Part shown: piece by piece, positions 8,978 to 17,787 of the stretch | How positions within the stretch are numbered: the stretch's first letter is position 1 | Layout: each line of letters opens with the position of its first letter | Assembly (NCBI RefSeq): GCF_900142095.1 | Contig: NZ_FQZP01000008.1 | Coordinates: forward strand, 1-64,000 | Reading direction: 5' to 3' | Source: Thermoclostridium caenicola | Lineage (GTDB): Bacteria > Bacillota > Clostridia > DSM-8532 | Length of the DNA: 64,000 nucleotides | Translations under genes and position numbers: made by a program | Notes under the pieces: generated by a model | Databases searched by the model: none | The model's input: the letters and a program-made list of their open reading frames with translations, nothing else | What the model was told of the DNA's origin: nothing

Positions 8978-9098
8978 AACAGCTCCTCAACCCGGGATCA
9001 TGGTTCCGGGTTTTTATCCAGCGTTTTTCCAGACAAGTATAGCACATTTGCGGCATGGGGGAACGATTCAATTTATGTAATTTTTCAATAGAAACCCG

Positions 9099-9380
9099 TC
9101 AGCGAAGCTGTCTTTCCACCTCCATCAGGGTGCTTTTCAGGGCATCAAGTGTTACGGTCAGGTCCTCAGCGTTGGGAAGATAGAACAGGATATCGTTGCC
9201 GGAGAATCTGATCTGGGCTGATGATCCGCCCGGTTCACGGGAAAGCCAGGTCCTCCTGAACAACCTGCTCCAGAACCGGGGCGGCTCGCTGTCCAGCTCC
9301 GCACGCAGGCAGAGCTTCATTCCTCCATGGGTTTCTTCATACCCCTTTATGGAGACGTGATTGATCTTCATGTCCGCCAT
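9099..9380 (-). CDS. Hypothetical protein, 93 residues
   Basis: A small soluble protein that I do not recognise. It begins MADMKINHVSIKGYEETHGG and ends with a helix, TLDALKSTLMEVERQL. No signal peptide or membrane segment is seen. GGGGTGAG precedes two close ATGs (9380 and 9371); the spacing is better for 9371, so the start is uncertain by three codons. It lies 83 bases downstream of glgB on the same strand and may be cotranscribed with it. Confidence 0.55.
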   Translation of the reverse strand: MADMKINHVSIKGYEETHGGMKLCLRAELDSEPPRFWSRLFRRTWLSREPGGSSAQIRFSGNDILFYLPNAEDLTVTLDALKSTLMEVERQLR

Positions 9381-9463
9381 CTCACCCCGATAAGTTTCTG
9401 ATGCCGGCTTTATAAGGCACGGCACAGTTCAAATATTATGATGGATGGCAGTTCTTCATGACT

Positions 9464-11701
9464 TCATTGCTCCACGGATGGATTTCTGAACTTGCTGGTA
9501 TCAGGCCTCAGAACAATGGTTGCGAGGGGTGGTATTTTTAAGACGATGGACCAGGATTTCCCATGCCAGGGAACGGGCTCGGCCTTCATGGGGCGGTCAT
9601 TGACCACATGGCTCCCGCCGTATTGCTCCAGGTCCGAGTTGAACACCTCGGTGTAAACCGTGTCGAGGGGAGCGCCTATACGGTAGTTATCATGAGCGGC
9701 CGGCGTGAAATTGCAGACAAACACCAGCATATCCCGCCAGTCCTTGCCCTTCCTGATGAATGAGACGATGCTGTGTTCGGTGTCGGAGCAGTCGATCCAT
9801 TCAAACCCGTCGTAATGGCTGTCGATCTGATAAAGCGCCGGCTCGTTCAGGTAGAAATGGTTGAGGTCGGCCACATAGTCGTGAAGCTTTTCGTGCATGG
9901 GATAGCCCAAAAGGTGCCAGTCCAGGCTCTCTTTGTATTTCCATTCGATGAACTGGCCGAATTCGCCGCCCATGAAGAGCAGCTTCTTGCCGGGATGGCC
10001 CATGAAATAGCCGAGGGCTCCGCGAAGGCCCGCGAATTTCTGCCAGTAGTCGCCCGGCATCTTGTCCAGCAGGGACTTCTTGCCGTGGACCACCTCGTCA
10101 TGGGACAGGACCAGGATGAAGTTCTCGGACCAGGCGTACATGAGGGAGAAGGTGATCAGGTTCTGGTGGTATTTGCGGTAGACCGAATCCATGCTCACAT
10201 ACCGCAGGAAATCGTTCATCCAGCCCATGTTCCACTTGTGGGAAAAGCCCAGCCCGCCTTCATGAACGGGAGCGGTGACCTTGGGCCAGGCCGTGGATTC
10301 CTCGGCGATCATCATGACGTTGGGGTAATACCGGTAAACGGTGGTGTTCAGCTGCCTGAGGAATTCCACCGCCTCCAGGTTCTCTCGTCCGCCGTATTCA
10401 TTGGGGATCCATTCCCCCGGCTTGCGGCAGTAATCCAGGTAGAGCATGGAGGCCACGGCGTCCACCCTCAGCCCGTCCACATGGTATTTGTCAAACCAGA
10501 ACAGGGCGTTGGCCACAAGGAAATTCCTGACCTCGTGGCGACCATAGTTGAAGACATGGGTGCCCCATTCCAGGTGCTCGCCCTTGCGCTTGTCCTCGTG
10601 CTCGTAAAGGGCCGTCCCGTCGAACCGGGCCAGGCCGTGCCCGTCCTTGGGAAAATGGGCCGGCACCCAGTCCAGGATGACGCCCAGGCCGTTTTCGTGG
10701 CATTTGTCAACGAAATACTTGAAATCCGCCGGCGTGCCGTAGCGGGATGTTACCGCGTAATAGCCCGTCACCTGGTAGCCCCAGGAACCGTCGTAGGGAT
10801 GCTCCATGACGGGAAGCAGTTCCAGGTGGGTATAACCCATCTTCTTGGCATAGGGTATCAGTCGCTCGGCCAGCTGCCGGTAGGACAGCGGTCTGAAGCC
10901 GGTTTCCGAATCGGGATCCGGATCAGGCTCCTGCTGCCAGGAACCCAGGTGTACCTCGTAGATGTTCACCGGCTTGTCGTAAACGGGCTCTTTTGCGCGC
11001 TTTGCCAGCCACTCCTCGTCGTGCCACTGGTAATCGTCCATGTCATAAACCCTGGATGCGGTCTGGGGAGGTTTTTCCGCATAAAAGGCGAAGGGATCGG
11101 CCTTGATATAGAGTTCCCCCGATGGGGTTTTTATCTCGTACTTATAGAGGTCGCCCGGCGCGAGCCCGGGGATGAACAGTTCCCAAACACCCGAGCTTCC
11201 CAGCATGCGCATCTGATGAATCCTTCCGTCCCACTGGTTGAAGCTGCCCACCACGCTGACCCTCTGGGCTGAAGGGGCCCATACAGCAAAGGAAGCCCCC
11301 TTCACACCGTTTACCTCGCGCAGGTGGCATCCCAGCTTTTCATAGATGCGATGGTGATTTCCCTGGTTGAAGAGGTACGTGTCGTAGTCTGACACCGTGG
11401 GAAGAAAGGCGTAAGGATCATATACGGTGTAGGAGGCACCGTCGGTTGTGGTGTGCACCAGCTGGTAGGCAAATAAATCGGGAGCTTCGATGACCGCTTC
11501 AAAAAAGCCCCTCTCATCTGTTTTTTCCATGGGATAACAACGGCCGCTATGTACATCCCTGACCGTAACCTTTTGGGAATGGGGGTTGAAAACCCGAACG
11601 ACGACCGCGCCGTCCAGGGAATGCATGCCGAGGACCGCATGGGGATTTTTGTTCAGGCCTTGAATGGTTAATTCTATGAGACTGGCGGTTTCCGAACGCA
11701 T
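9464..11701 (-). CDS. glgB: 1,4-alpha-glucan branching enzyme
   Basis: A 745-residue GH13 glycogen branching enzyme that transfers alpha-1,4 chains to alpha-1,6 positions. It has an N-terminal module (about residues 1-105), a CBM48 domain (about 110-215), and a catalytic barrel with GYQVTGYYAVTSRYGTP, the nucleophile in DGLRVDAVASMLY (Asp near residue 414), the acid/base region MIAEESTAWP and LSHDEVVHGKKS. A C-terminal beta domain ends the protein. The length is that of full-size GlgB. The ATG at 11701 is ten bases from GGAGGT; in-frame ATGs at 11719 and 11728 overlap that site and are less likely. No other glycogen gene (glgA, glgC, glgP) is in the window. Confidence 0.95.
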   Translation of the reverse strand: MRSETASLIELTIQGLNKNPHAVLGMHSLDGAVVVRVFNPHSQKVTVRDVHSGRCYPMEKTDERGFFEAVIEAPDLFAYQLVHTTTDGASYTVYDPYAFLPTVSDYDTYLFNQGNHHRIYEKLGCHLREVNGVKGASFAVWAPSAQRVSVVGSFNQWDGRIHQMRMLGSSGVWELFIPGLAPGDLYKYEIKTPSGELYIKADPFAFYAEKPPQTASRVYDMDDYQWHDEEWLAKRAKEPVYDKPVNIYEVHLGSWQQEPDPDPDSETGFRPLSYRQLAERLIPYAKKMGYTHLELLPVMEHPYDGSWGYQVTGYYAVTSRYGTPADFKYFVDKCHENGLGVILDWVPAHFPKDGHGLARFDGTALYEHEDKRKGEHLEWGTHVFNYGRHEVRNFLVANALFWFDKYHVDGLRVDAVASMLYLDYCRKPGEWIPNEYGGRENLEAVEFLRQLNTTVYRYYPNVMMIAEESTAWPKVTAPVHEGGLGFSHKWNMGWMNDFLRYVSMDSVYRKYHQNLITFSLMYAWSENFILVLSHDEVVHGKKSLLDKMPGDYWQKFAGLRGALGYFMGHPGKKLLFMGGEFGQFIEWKYKESLDWHLLGYPMHEKLHDYVADLNHFYLNEPALYQIDSHYDGFEWIDCSDTEHSIVSFIRKGKDWRDMLVFVCNFTPAAHDNYRIGAPLDTVYTEVFNSDLEQYGGSHVVNDRPMKAEPVPWHGKSWSIVLKIPPLATIVLRPDTSKFRNPSVEQ

Positions 11702-11869
11702 AGGGCAATGTACCTCCATAAAGGACAAGTTGGATCTTACCGATCCATATTATTGTATTTTCCCCATTTAAACAACATCTATTGCATTCAAACAAAATAT
11801 GATAAGCTATATACGGAGAATGGAAAATCGTCCCATTACCAGCCGGGTAAAGGAGATGATTAAAAGACT

Positions 11870-12259
11870 ATGTACAGCAATGAGCCGATCAGGTACTACA
11901 AGAACAGAAGGACCAGGCCGGATCCCATCGTCCGGTGGCTGCAATTTTCGAGTATCATGGTCTGGTTTACTTTCCTGTTCAACGTCATTTTCATCCTGAA
12001 TGCCAGACCGGTTCAGCAAGGGTTATTTGAGCGCTTTTTCAATGTTTCGGTACGGACCTACTGGGATGCGCAATCCTTACTGACAGCCCTGATTATTTCC
12101 CTGGTTCAGTTCCTGATAAGCATTGTTTCCATTTATCTCAACACCAAGCGCATGAAGCGCAAATATGATATCCGGTACATATCCCATCACGTTTCCGCAG
12201 GTCTGTCCCTGTTGATCATCATCATTCTCGCCGTTGTCCTCACCAGCTGGAACGCATAA
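11870..12259 (+). CDS. Small integral membrane protein, 129 residues
   Basis: I do not recognise this protein. It has a basic N-terminal tail (YYKNRRTRPDPIVRW) and three predicted membrane helices: about residues 27-46, 68-90 and 105-126. A basic loop (NTKRMKRKYDIRY) lies between helices 2 and 3. An AAAGGAG lies about 14 bases upstream, which is rather far. It ends at a shared bidirectional terminator facing the FnIII-SLH gene. Confidence 0.65.
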   Translation: MYSNEPIRYYKNRRTRPDPIVRWLQFSSIMVWFTFLFNVIFILNARPVQQGLFERFFNVSVRTYWDAQSLLTALIISLVQFLISIVSIYLNTKRMKRKYDIRYISHHVSAGLSLLIIIILAVVLTSWNA

Positions 12260-12260
12260 A

Positions 12261-12303
12261 AAAACCCGGACCGGGCCTGGTTCAAAAGCCCTGTCCGGGT
12301 TTG
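12261..12303. terminator. Bidirectional intrinsic terminator
   Basis: AAACCCGGACCGGGC pairs with GCCCTGTCCGGGTTT around a short loop. An A-run on the left and T-rich sequence on the right let it terminate both the 129-residue membrane protein gene (+) and the FnIII-SLH gene (-). Confidence 0.8.
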
Positions 12304-12304
12304 A

Positions 12305-14620
12305 TTATCGGTGGTATCGCATGGAGAACCGGTACAGGATGACCGCAGCTTCAGCCCGTGTGGCCGGCTGGCTCAGGTTCAGCGTGTAACCGTCTTGTGC
12401 GGGCATGATGCCGTATCCGGCAAGGGATGAGATGATCAGCTTCAGGTCTTCCGGTACCAGATGGCCATCCGTGAACTTGTCGAGATAGCCGACGTTGATG
12501 GTATACAGGGTCTGTCCCCTGGCCGTCAGGAACCTGTTCAGGAAGACTGCCATCTCGGCTTTTGTGACCGTGCTGAGCGGTCTCACATAACCGTTCTGGT
12601 CAGGAACGACAATACCCATTTTCACGGCTGTCATCATATAGGGATAATACCAATGGTTCGGCGCCGCATCCTTAAACGAAAACAGGAATTCGGACTCCGG
12701 CACAATGCCATAGGCTTTGAGAAGCAGGGTGATGAACTCTGCCCGGGTGATGTTGACTCCGGGATGGAACAGCCCGTCAGGGTTCCGGGCAATGACGCCT
12801 GATGCAGCCAGGGCGTTGACGGCATCCATGCACCAGGGGAATGCGTCCAGATCTTTGAAGGCCACTTTCTGCGGTATGGAAACCTGAATGGACTGTTTGG
12901 CGGATTCACCCCTGAGATTATAGGCGCATACCTCATAGCTGACCGTCGCCCCGGAAATGGCTGTGGTATCGGTAAAGCTTGTGGCATCCTTGCCGGTTGT
13001 ACCGATCAGCGTCCGCTTTTGCTCATGAACCCTGTAAATCCGAAAGCCGTCCTCGGTCTTGCTGTTGTCATTCCAGGAGAGCAACACCTGGCTGTGGCCC
13101 ATGGAAACGACCCGCAGTCCTGTCGGAGCATCCGGAGCGTACCCGGGAAGATGGTATACCGGACCGTAAACGATATTGCCCTTGTTTTCGGAGCGAACCC
13201 TGAAGTCATACTCTTTCCCGGGAGTCGGTAAGAAATAAACCAGCAGAGTGCTTCCTTTCTGGCCGAAGGTATAATCCATCCAGGGTTCGTTGATACCGTC
13301 TCGTATTTCAAGCGTATAAGTAACACCTTCGGGAGCCGGATCATCGCTGCCTATCAGCATATAGCTATCCAGGGGGAGGAAAAGTAGCTCGCCGGGCAGG
13401 AGCGGTTCGGCGTTATTCACCGGGTCGGTGACTGCAAAGCGGGAATAAACGCTCTCTCCGCGAACGGCACGGACGCGGTAGCGATAGATCTTGTTGGCAT
13501 GGGCTGAGTAATCGGTCCAGTCGGTGGTATTCCTGGGGACCGTAGCGATCAGCTCCCAGGTCTTTCCGTCTTCCTTTCGCCATATCTCAAAACCCGACTC
13601 CACATCGAAAGGATACTCCCATATAAGGGAAATCCTTCCATGGGCGGCGGGCAAAGCCACAAGCTGTGACGGAGACGGTATGGTTTCAGTCTTGACGGTT
13701 ATCACCCCGGAGTAGGCCAGAGATGACCCGGAGGATTTCTTGCGGATTAAAAGGCGGTAGGTATATTCCTCTCCCGGTTCGAGGCCGGTGTCATCGTCGT
13801 CACCGGAATCGATGTAGTAGTCGGCGGAAACCGAAGAGAATATGGTTTCGAATTCGCCGAAGCTGTTCAGTCTCTGGACATCCACCGTATAATCTTCAAT
13901 TGGTTCCCGATCCCATTCCAGCCGGATCCTTGTTCCACTGATGGCAAAGCCGGTGAGGGACGTTTCAGAGGGGATGGTTGTTCGCCTGCTGATGCCGCTG
14001 GGCGAGGGTATGTAACGGGAATATGTGCCGTCGGGATACCTGGTGCGTATCCTGTAATGATAGACGGTATCGGGAGCCAGATCGTGATCCCTGTACTCCT
14101 GCTGATAGAAGGGCGCAGAGTAGATCTCCTTCCAGCCGCCGGCATCGCCGTCTTTCCGCTCTATGACTGTTTCGTACTGGAAACTGTCCGGAACCTTCAG
14201 ATCGGGATAGCTCCATTCCAGGTTGATCTGGGTGCTGTATGACCCGGAGATGATGAGTTCGCTCGGATGAAGGTAGACCACCTCAACTTCATGGGTGTAC
14301 GGGCTGGTATTATCCTTCAGATCATACCGGCGGGCGCGGTATTTATAGATATGGCCATTCTGAAGGTTAATGTCCTTGTAGCTGCTTTTTCCGGGATCCA
14401 GGGTGGCGATGACCTGGAATCTTTCCGAATCCCTGCTTCGTTCAATCTGGATGTACTGACCGTTTTTAGGCGCTTCCACATTGATCAGGACATAGGTTGA
14501 TTCCAATTTGACGGAAAAGCCTTCCGGTGCAGGAAGGCTGTTGGCTGCAAAGGATATGGCCTGTAAAGCCGGCACCATGATCATCATTATCAAAAGGAAA
14601 ACCAATCCGAACCTTTTCAA
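12305..14620 (-). CDS. Secreted surface protein with fibronectin type III-like and SLH domains
   Basis: A 771-residue exported protein. The signal peptide covers roughly residues 1-27 (LKRFGLVFLLIMMIMVPAL...ISFAA). It is followed by about six FnIII-like beta domains with recurring features such as GHIYKYRARRYDL, YHYRIRTRYPDGTY, EEYTYRLLIRKK and YRYRVRAVRGESVYSRF. The last ~180 residues carry three SLH repeats with DGLFHPGVNITRAEF, NGYVRPLSTVTKAEMAVFL and ATRAEAAVILYRF. SLH modules bind pyruvylated secondary cell-wall polymers, so the protein sits on the outer surface. The start is the TTG at 14620, nine bases after GGGAG; the longer frame to 14665 would place a poor leader before the signal peptide. 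Confidence 0.88.
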   Translation of the reverse strand: MKRFGLVFLLIMMIMVPALQAISFAANSLPAPEGFSVKLESTYVLINVEAPKNGQYIQIERSRDSERFQVIATLDPGKSSYKDINLQNGHIYKYRARRYDLKDNTSPYTHEVEVVYLHPSELIISGSYSTQINLEWSYPDLKVPDSFQYETVIERKDGDAGGWKEIYSAPFYQQEYRDHDLAPDTVYHYRIRTRYPDGTYSRYIPSPSGISRRTTIPSETSLTGFAISGTRIRLEWDREPIEDYTVDVQRLNSFGEFETIFSSVSADYYIDSGDDDDTGLEPGEEYTYRLLIRKKSSGSSLAYSGVITVKTETIPSPSQLVALPAAHGRISLIWEYPFDVESGFEIWRKEDGKTWELIATVPRNTTDWTDYSAHANKIYRYRVRAVRGESVYSRFAVTDPVNNAEPLLPGELLFLPLDSYMLIGSDDPAPEGVTYTLEIRDGINEPWMDYTFGQKGSTLLVYFLPTPGKEYDFRVRSENKGNIVYGPVYHLPGYAPDAPTGLRVVSMGHSQVLLSWNDNSKTEDGFRIYRVHEQKRTLIGTTGKDATSFTDTTAISGATVSYEVCAYNLRGESAKQSIQVSIPQKVAFKDLDAFPWCMDAVNALAASGVIARNPDGLFHPGVNITRAEFITLLLKAYGIVPESEFLFSFKDAAPNHWYYPYMMTAVKMGIVVPDQNGYVRPLSTVTKAEMAVFLNRFLTARGQTLYTINVGYLDKFTDGHLVPEDLKLIISSLAGYGIMPAQDGYTLNLSQPATRAEAAVILYRFSMRYHR

Positions 14621-14687
14621 GACTATGCACTCCCGGTCTATTGTGTTATGCGGACAAAAGGGCATTTACCCAATGGATATATCGGCA

Positions 14688-14713
14688 AAAAAAGAGCCGG
14701 CGGTTAAGCCGGC
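14688..14713 (-). terminator. Terminator-like hairpin in the 5' leader of the FnIII-SLH gene
   Basis: Read on the minus strand, GCCGGC-TTAACC-GCCGGC is followed by TC and a run of seven T. It lies about 70 bases upstream of the FnIII-SLH start, and no minus-strand gene is seen just upstream that it could end. It may be an attenuator. No known riboswitch consensus was recognised in the 200 bases before it. Confidence 0.55.
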
Positions 14714-14882
14714 AAGTAAAGGGGGTCAAAATGTATTGTGAGGTCATTTTCAAGTATGGGCAGGATTTGCACAATTTATACATGGATTCAGAAAAATCAC
14801 GGCAACCTTGCCCGTGTTTTTCCCGAAACCGTCACCGGCCTGATTTGTGCCTGCTTTCCGGTATTCCCCATGGCGGTTTTCC

Positions 14883-14911
14883 TTGTTTGTTGCCCCCCGC
14901 TGCGGTATAAT
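14883..14911 (+). promoter_or_regulatory. Probable sigma-A promoter for yqhQ-prmC
   Basis: TTGTTT (14883-14888) and TATAAT (14906-14911) are separated by 17 bases, 120 bases before the yqhQ start. The rest of the 410-base gap 14621-15030 holds the minus-strand terminator-like hairpin and nothing else that I can support. Confidence 0.5.
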
Positions 14912-15030
14912 CAATGTGAATCCTTTAGCCTTACGGCGGAAAACCGATCACAGATTTTCCAGCCGGCGCAGGCGGCCAGGCCGCCCTGTTTGAGGGTTTG
15001 CCTGTATTTGAAAAGAAATGAAGGTTTGCT

Positions 15031-16008
15031 ATGGATAAAGAAATTTGGCTCAGGCCCAAAAGGGTCAGCAATATCGGCGGAGAAGCCCTGATGGAAGGGG
15101 TCATGATGCGCGGCAAAAGCACCATGGCGTCCACCGTCAGGAAGGGCAATGGCGAGCTGGTAACCACCATTAAGCCCTATGTCCCCATCACCAAACGGCA
15201 TAGGATCCTTGGCCTTCCTATCATCCGGGGAGCAATCAGCATGATCGAATCCATGGTTGTGGGCATTGGCGCCCTGATGGAATCAGCCGAGTATATCGAG
15301 TTCGAGGAAGCAGAGAGCAAGTTTGACAAGTGGATTGAAAAGAAGTTCGGCGATAAGTCCATGACCATCATCAAGTTTACCTCCGTCCTCTTTGCGCTGG
15401 TGATGGGCATTGGCCTTTTTATGCTCCTGCCCAATCTCGTTGCCGATCTCATCCCCTTTGACAAGGAAACGGCTTCAGGCGCTTTCCTGGCCAATATTAT
15501 AGAGGGCGGTATCCGGATCGGGATATTTCTGCTCTATGTGTGGCTGGTTTCCAAAAGCAGGGATATGCGTCGCGTGTTCCAGTACCACGGCGCCGAGCAT
15601 AAAACCATTTATGCCTATGAGAACATGGAGGAGCTGACGGTGGAGAATGTGAGAAAGCACACCCGGCTCCATCCCAGGTGCGGTACCACCTTTATTTTTG
15701 TGGTGGTGCTCATCAGTATCCTGATATTCGCGCTGACGGGCTGGCACAGCAAGCTGATCAACATGGTCATCCGGCTTGCCCTTCTGCCCGTTATCGCCGG
15801 AGTGTCCTATGAACTGTTCAAGCTGGCTGCCAGGTCAAACAGCAAGCTGGTGAAGCTTATCAGCGTTCCCGGCCTGCTCCTGCAGAAAATCACCACCCAG
15901 GAACCCGACGACAGCATGCTGGAGGTGGCCATTGCTTCCCTCAAGGCCGTGCTGGAAGCCGAGGAAGGGGAGGGCACAGAGAATGACAGTCTCAAGGCTG
16001 CTCAATGA
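15031..16008 (+). CDS. yqhQ: DUF1385 family membrane protein (YqhQ)
   Basis: A 325-residue protein of the DUF1385/YqhQ family, with the conserved N-terminus SNIGGEALMEGVMMRG and the metal-binding-like FQYHGAEHKTIYAYE and HPRCGTTFIFVVVLIS. Four predicted membrane helices lie in the middle (about residues 113-130, 150-170, 218-236 and 245-262). The biochemical function of the family is not settled. It is transcribed with prmC: the prmC start lies inside the yqhQ 3' end, which is the common clostridial yqhQ-prmC arrangement. Confidence 0.9.
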   Translation: MDKEIWLRPKRVSNIGGEALMEGVMMRGKSTMASTVRKGNGELVTTIKPYVPITKRHRILGLPIIRGAISMIESMVVGIGALMESAEYIEFEEAESKFDKWIEKKFGDKSMTIIKFTSVLFALVMGIGLFMLLPNLVADLIPFDKETASGAFLANIIEGGIRIGIFLLYVWLVSKSRDMRRVFQYHGAEHKTIYAYENMEELTVENVRKHTRLHPRCGTTFIFVVVLISILIFALTGWHSKLINMVIRLALLPVIAGVSYELFKLAARSNSKLVKLISVPGLLLQKITTQEPDDSMLEVAIASLKAVLEAEEGEGTENDSLKAAQ

Positions 16009-16876
16009 AGCAGTCCAAAGGCTTAAAAAGGCGCAGATAGAAGACCCTGCCCTGGAAGCGGGTCTTCTTTTGTCATGGGCTTTGAAAAGGCCCAGGGCCT
16101 ATATCTATGCCCATCCTGAGATGCAAGTGGATCCGGTAGAAGTCCGGCGAATCATGGAACTGGTGGAAAGGCGTAGCCTGGGTGAGCCGTTCCAGTACAT
16201 CACCGGTGAATGCGAATTCATGTCGCTTACCTTCAAGGTCAATCCAAGCGTCCTGATTCCCAGGAGCGACACCGAGCTTCTGGCCGAAGCGGCGCTCTTT
16301 TCCCTGGGATGCCAGACACCTTTTGTCAGTCACGCCCTGTTTCGCGTGCCAAAACAGGGCGTAAGGCGGGTTCTGGATGTGGGGACGGGTTCGGGCTGCC
16401 TTGCGGTGACCATAGCCCGCTATGCCCGGGATGTTCGGGTGGATGCCCTGGATATTTCGGAAAAAGCTCTGGAAACCGCCAGGCAGAATGCGGAGCTCAA
16501 TGGTGTTTCTTCGTTGATACACTTCATACGCGCCGATTTCCTCAAAGATGCCGGTTTTGCGGAGCAGCCCTACGACCTGATCGTGTCCAATCCGCCCTAC
16601 ATTTCCCGGGAAGACAGAACAGGCCTTATGGCTTCGGTGGAAAAATTTGAGCCGGAGCTGGCCCTGTTTGCGGATGACGGGGGCCTTAGCTTCTACAGGA
16701 GACTGGCCCACCTGTCCTCCGGGCTGCTTGCAGAGAACGGGGTCATCCTCGTGGAATGCGGCTTTAACCAGTCGCAGAGCGTGGCGGACATCTTCAAGGA
16801 GCGGGGGATGGAGATCCTGGTCTTGAAGGATCTGGCCGGAATCGGGCGCGTGGTTGCCGCTCGGTGCCGTGTATAA
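15983..16876 (+). CDS. prmC: Peptide chain release factor N5-glutamine methyltransferase
   Basis: A 297-residue PrmC that methylates the GGQ glutamine of release factors. It has an N-terminal helical domain (residues 1-95, GEPFQYITGECEF at its end), the Rossmann SAM motif VLDVGTGSGCLAV, and the catalytic NPPY signature SNPPYISREDR. The ATG at 15983 has GGGGAGGGC upstream and overlaps yqhQ by 26 bases. An insertion, LGCQTPFVSHALFRVPKQG, sits just before the SAM motif. The expected partner prfA is not next to it. Confidence 0.93.
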   Translation: MTVSRLLNEAVQRLKKAQIEDPALEAGLLLSWALKRPRAYIYAHPEMQVDPVEVRRIMELVERRSLGEPFQYITGECEFMSLTFKVNPSVLIPRSDTELLAEAALFSLGCQTPFVSHALFRVPKQGVRRVLDVGTGSGCLAVTIARYARDVRVDALDISEKALETARQNAELNGVSSLIHFIRADFLKDAGFAEQPYDLIVSNPPYISREDRTGLMASVEKFEPELALFADDGGLSFYRRLAHLSSGLLAENGVILVECGFNQSQSVADIFKERGMEILVLKDLAGIGRVVAARCRV

Positions 16877-16938
16877 GGTGTAAAATTTTGCCCATACTCT
16901 ATAACAGGAAAAAGAACGAAGAAATGGAGAGATAGAGT

Positions 16939-17232
16939 ATGGCTGAACACATCCTGTCAGGTTCAGGAGCCGAGGTGCTGGGTTCCCTGAGCCAGGCTGT
17001 CAAAAAGCGCACAGGCCTGTTTGGAAGGACCTATGAGGATCCTGCCCTGGCCGAGCTTTACGAGACCATCCGCGAAGCCTGGCTGGAATGGCAGAATGCC
17101 CTTCTCAATTTTGAAGATGCCGACTGCAAGGAAATGGTGGACTATTACACCTATCGTATCAAGGCATCCCAAATCCGGTACGAATACCTGCTCAGAAAAG
17201 CGAAAGCGCTGCAGGCCCTTCAAGCTCAATGA
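16939..17232 (+). CDS. YaaL-type DUF2508 protein
   Basis: A 97-residue helical, soluble protein. LYETIREAWLEWQNALLNFE and the following DYYTYRIKASQIRYEYLLRKAK match the DUF2508/YaaL family. In Firmicutes this gene commonly precedes bofA, and it does so here. The function is unknown. The ATG follows GGAGAGATAGAGT. The long helix with Trp/Tyr spacing suggests a small coiled-coil protein. Confidence 0.8.
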   Translation: MAEHILSGSGAEVLGSLSQAVKKRTGLFGRTYEDPALAELYETIREAWLEWQNALLNFEDADCKEMVDYYTYRIKASQIRYEYLLRKAKALQALQAQ

Positions 17233-17391
17233 ATTTTTCCGGGCCATCCTGTATATAAATTAATGACGGCTGACACCAGGGTTCAACTTTTGGCATAAGT
17301 CTCAAACAAACCAAAGAAAACGGCTATTCCTGAACGATGGGACATCCATTCCGCGGGATAACCGTTTCTGTTTTTTGGAAGGGTGTTTGGT

Positions 17392-17655
17392 GTGGAAAGA
17401 GGACTGATAGTGCTTGCCTGGGTTGCGGGCGTCCTCATCGTTCTGGCCTTGGGTAAGGCGCTTATCCTGCCCATGAAGGTTGTATTCAGACTTCTCATCA
17501 ACTGTCTTCTGGGAGGTCTTGTCATTTTGCTGATCAACCTCCTGGGGCAGCCCTTTGGCTTTTTTATCCCGCTCAATATTATTTCAGCCCTGGTTGCAGG
17601 GATTCTGGGCCTTCCTGGAATTATCCTGATGGTCATTCTCAAGTATCTGCTATAG
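17392..17655 (+). CDS. bofA: BofA family pro-sigma-K processing inhibitor
   Basis: An 87-residue membrane protein with three hydrophobic helices. The family region is FRLLINCLLGGLVILLINL, followed by LNIISALVAGILGLPGIILM. In Bacillus BofA holds the SpoIVFB intramembrane protease inactive in the outer forespore membrane until the forespore signal arrives. In Clostridia the role is less clear. GGAAGG lies nine bases before the GTG at 17392, making that the better start than the GTG at 17383. It stands after the DUF2508 gene, as in other sporeformers. Confidence 0.85.
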   Translation: MERGLIVLAWVAGVLIVLALGKALILPMKVVFRLLINCLLGGLVILLINLLGQPFGFFIPLNIISALVAGILGLPGIILMVILKYLL

Positions 17656-17787
17656 CCGGCGCAGGATTTATCTGCATCTTTCGCCAGAAAGAGGGCTAAT
17701 TCATATATTGTTTGTACAGCACATATAATGTTTTGCAGACCTGGAAGCAGCTCGGGGTTGCAAATAAGATTGGGACGTGATGACAAG

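Noticed and set aside
9773-11272. 499-residue open frame on the plus strand
   Set aside because: It is antisense to glgB and arises from the GC-rich codon pattern of that gene; its text is low-information and has no ribosome binding site.
14738-15091. 117-residue open frame overlapping yqhQ
   Set aside because: No Shine-Dalgarno, overlaps a conserved gene by 60 bases, and composition is not protein-like.
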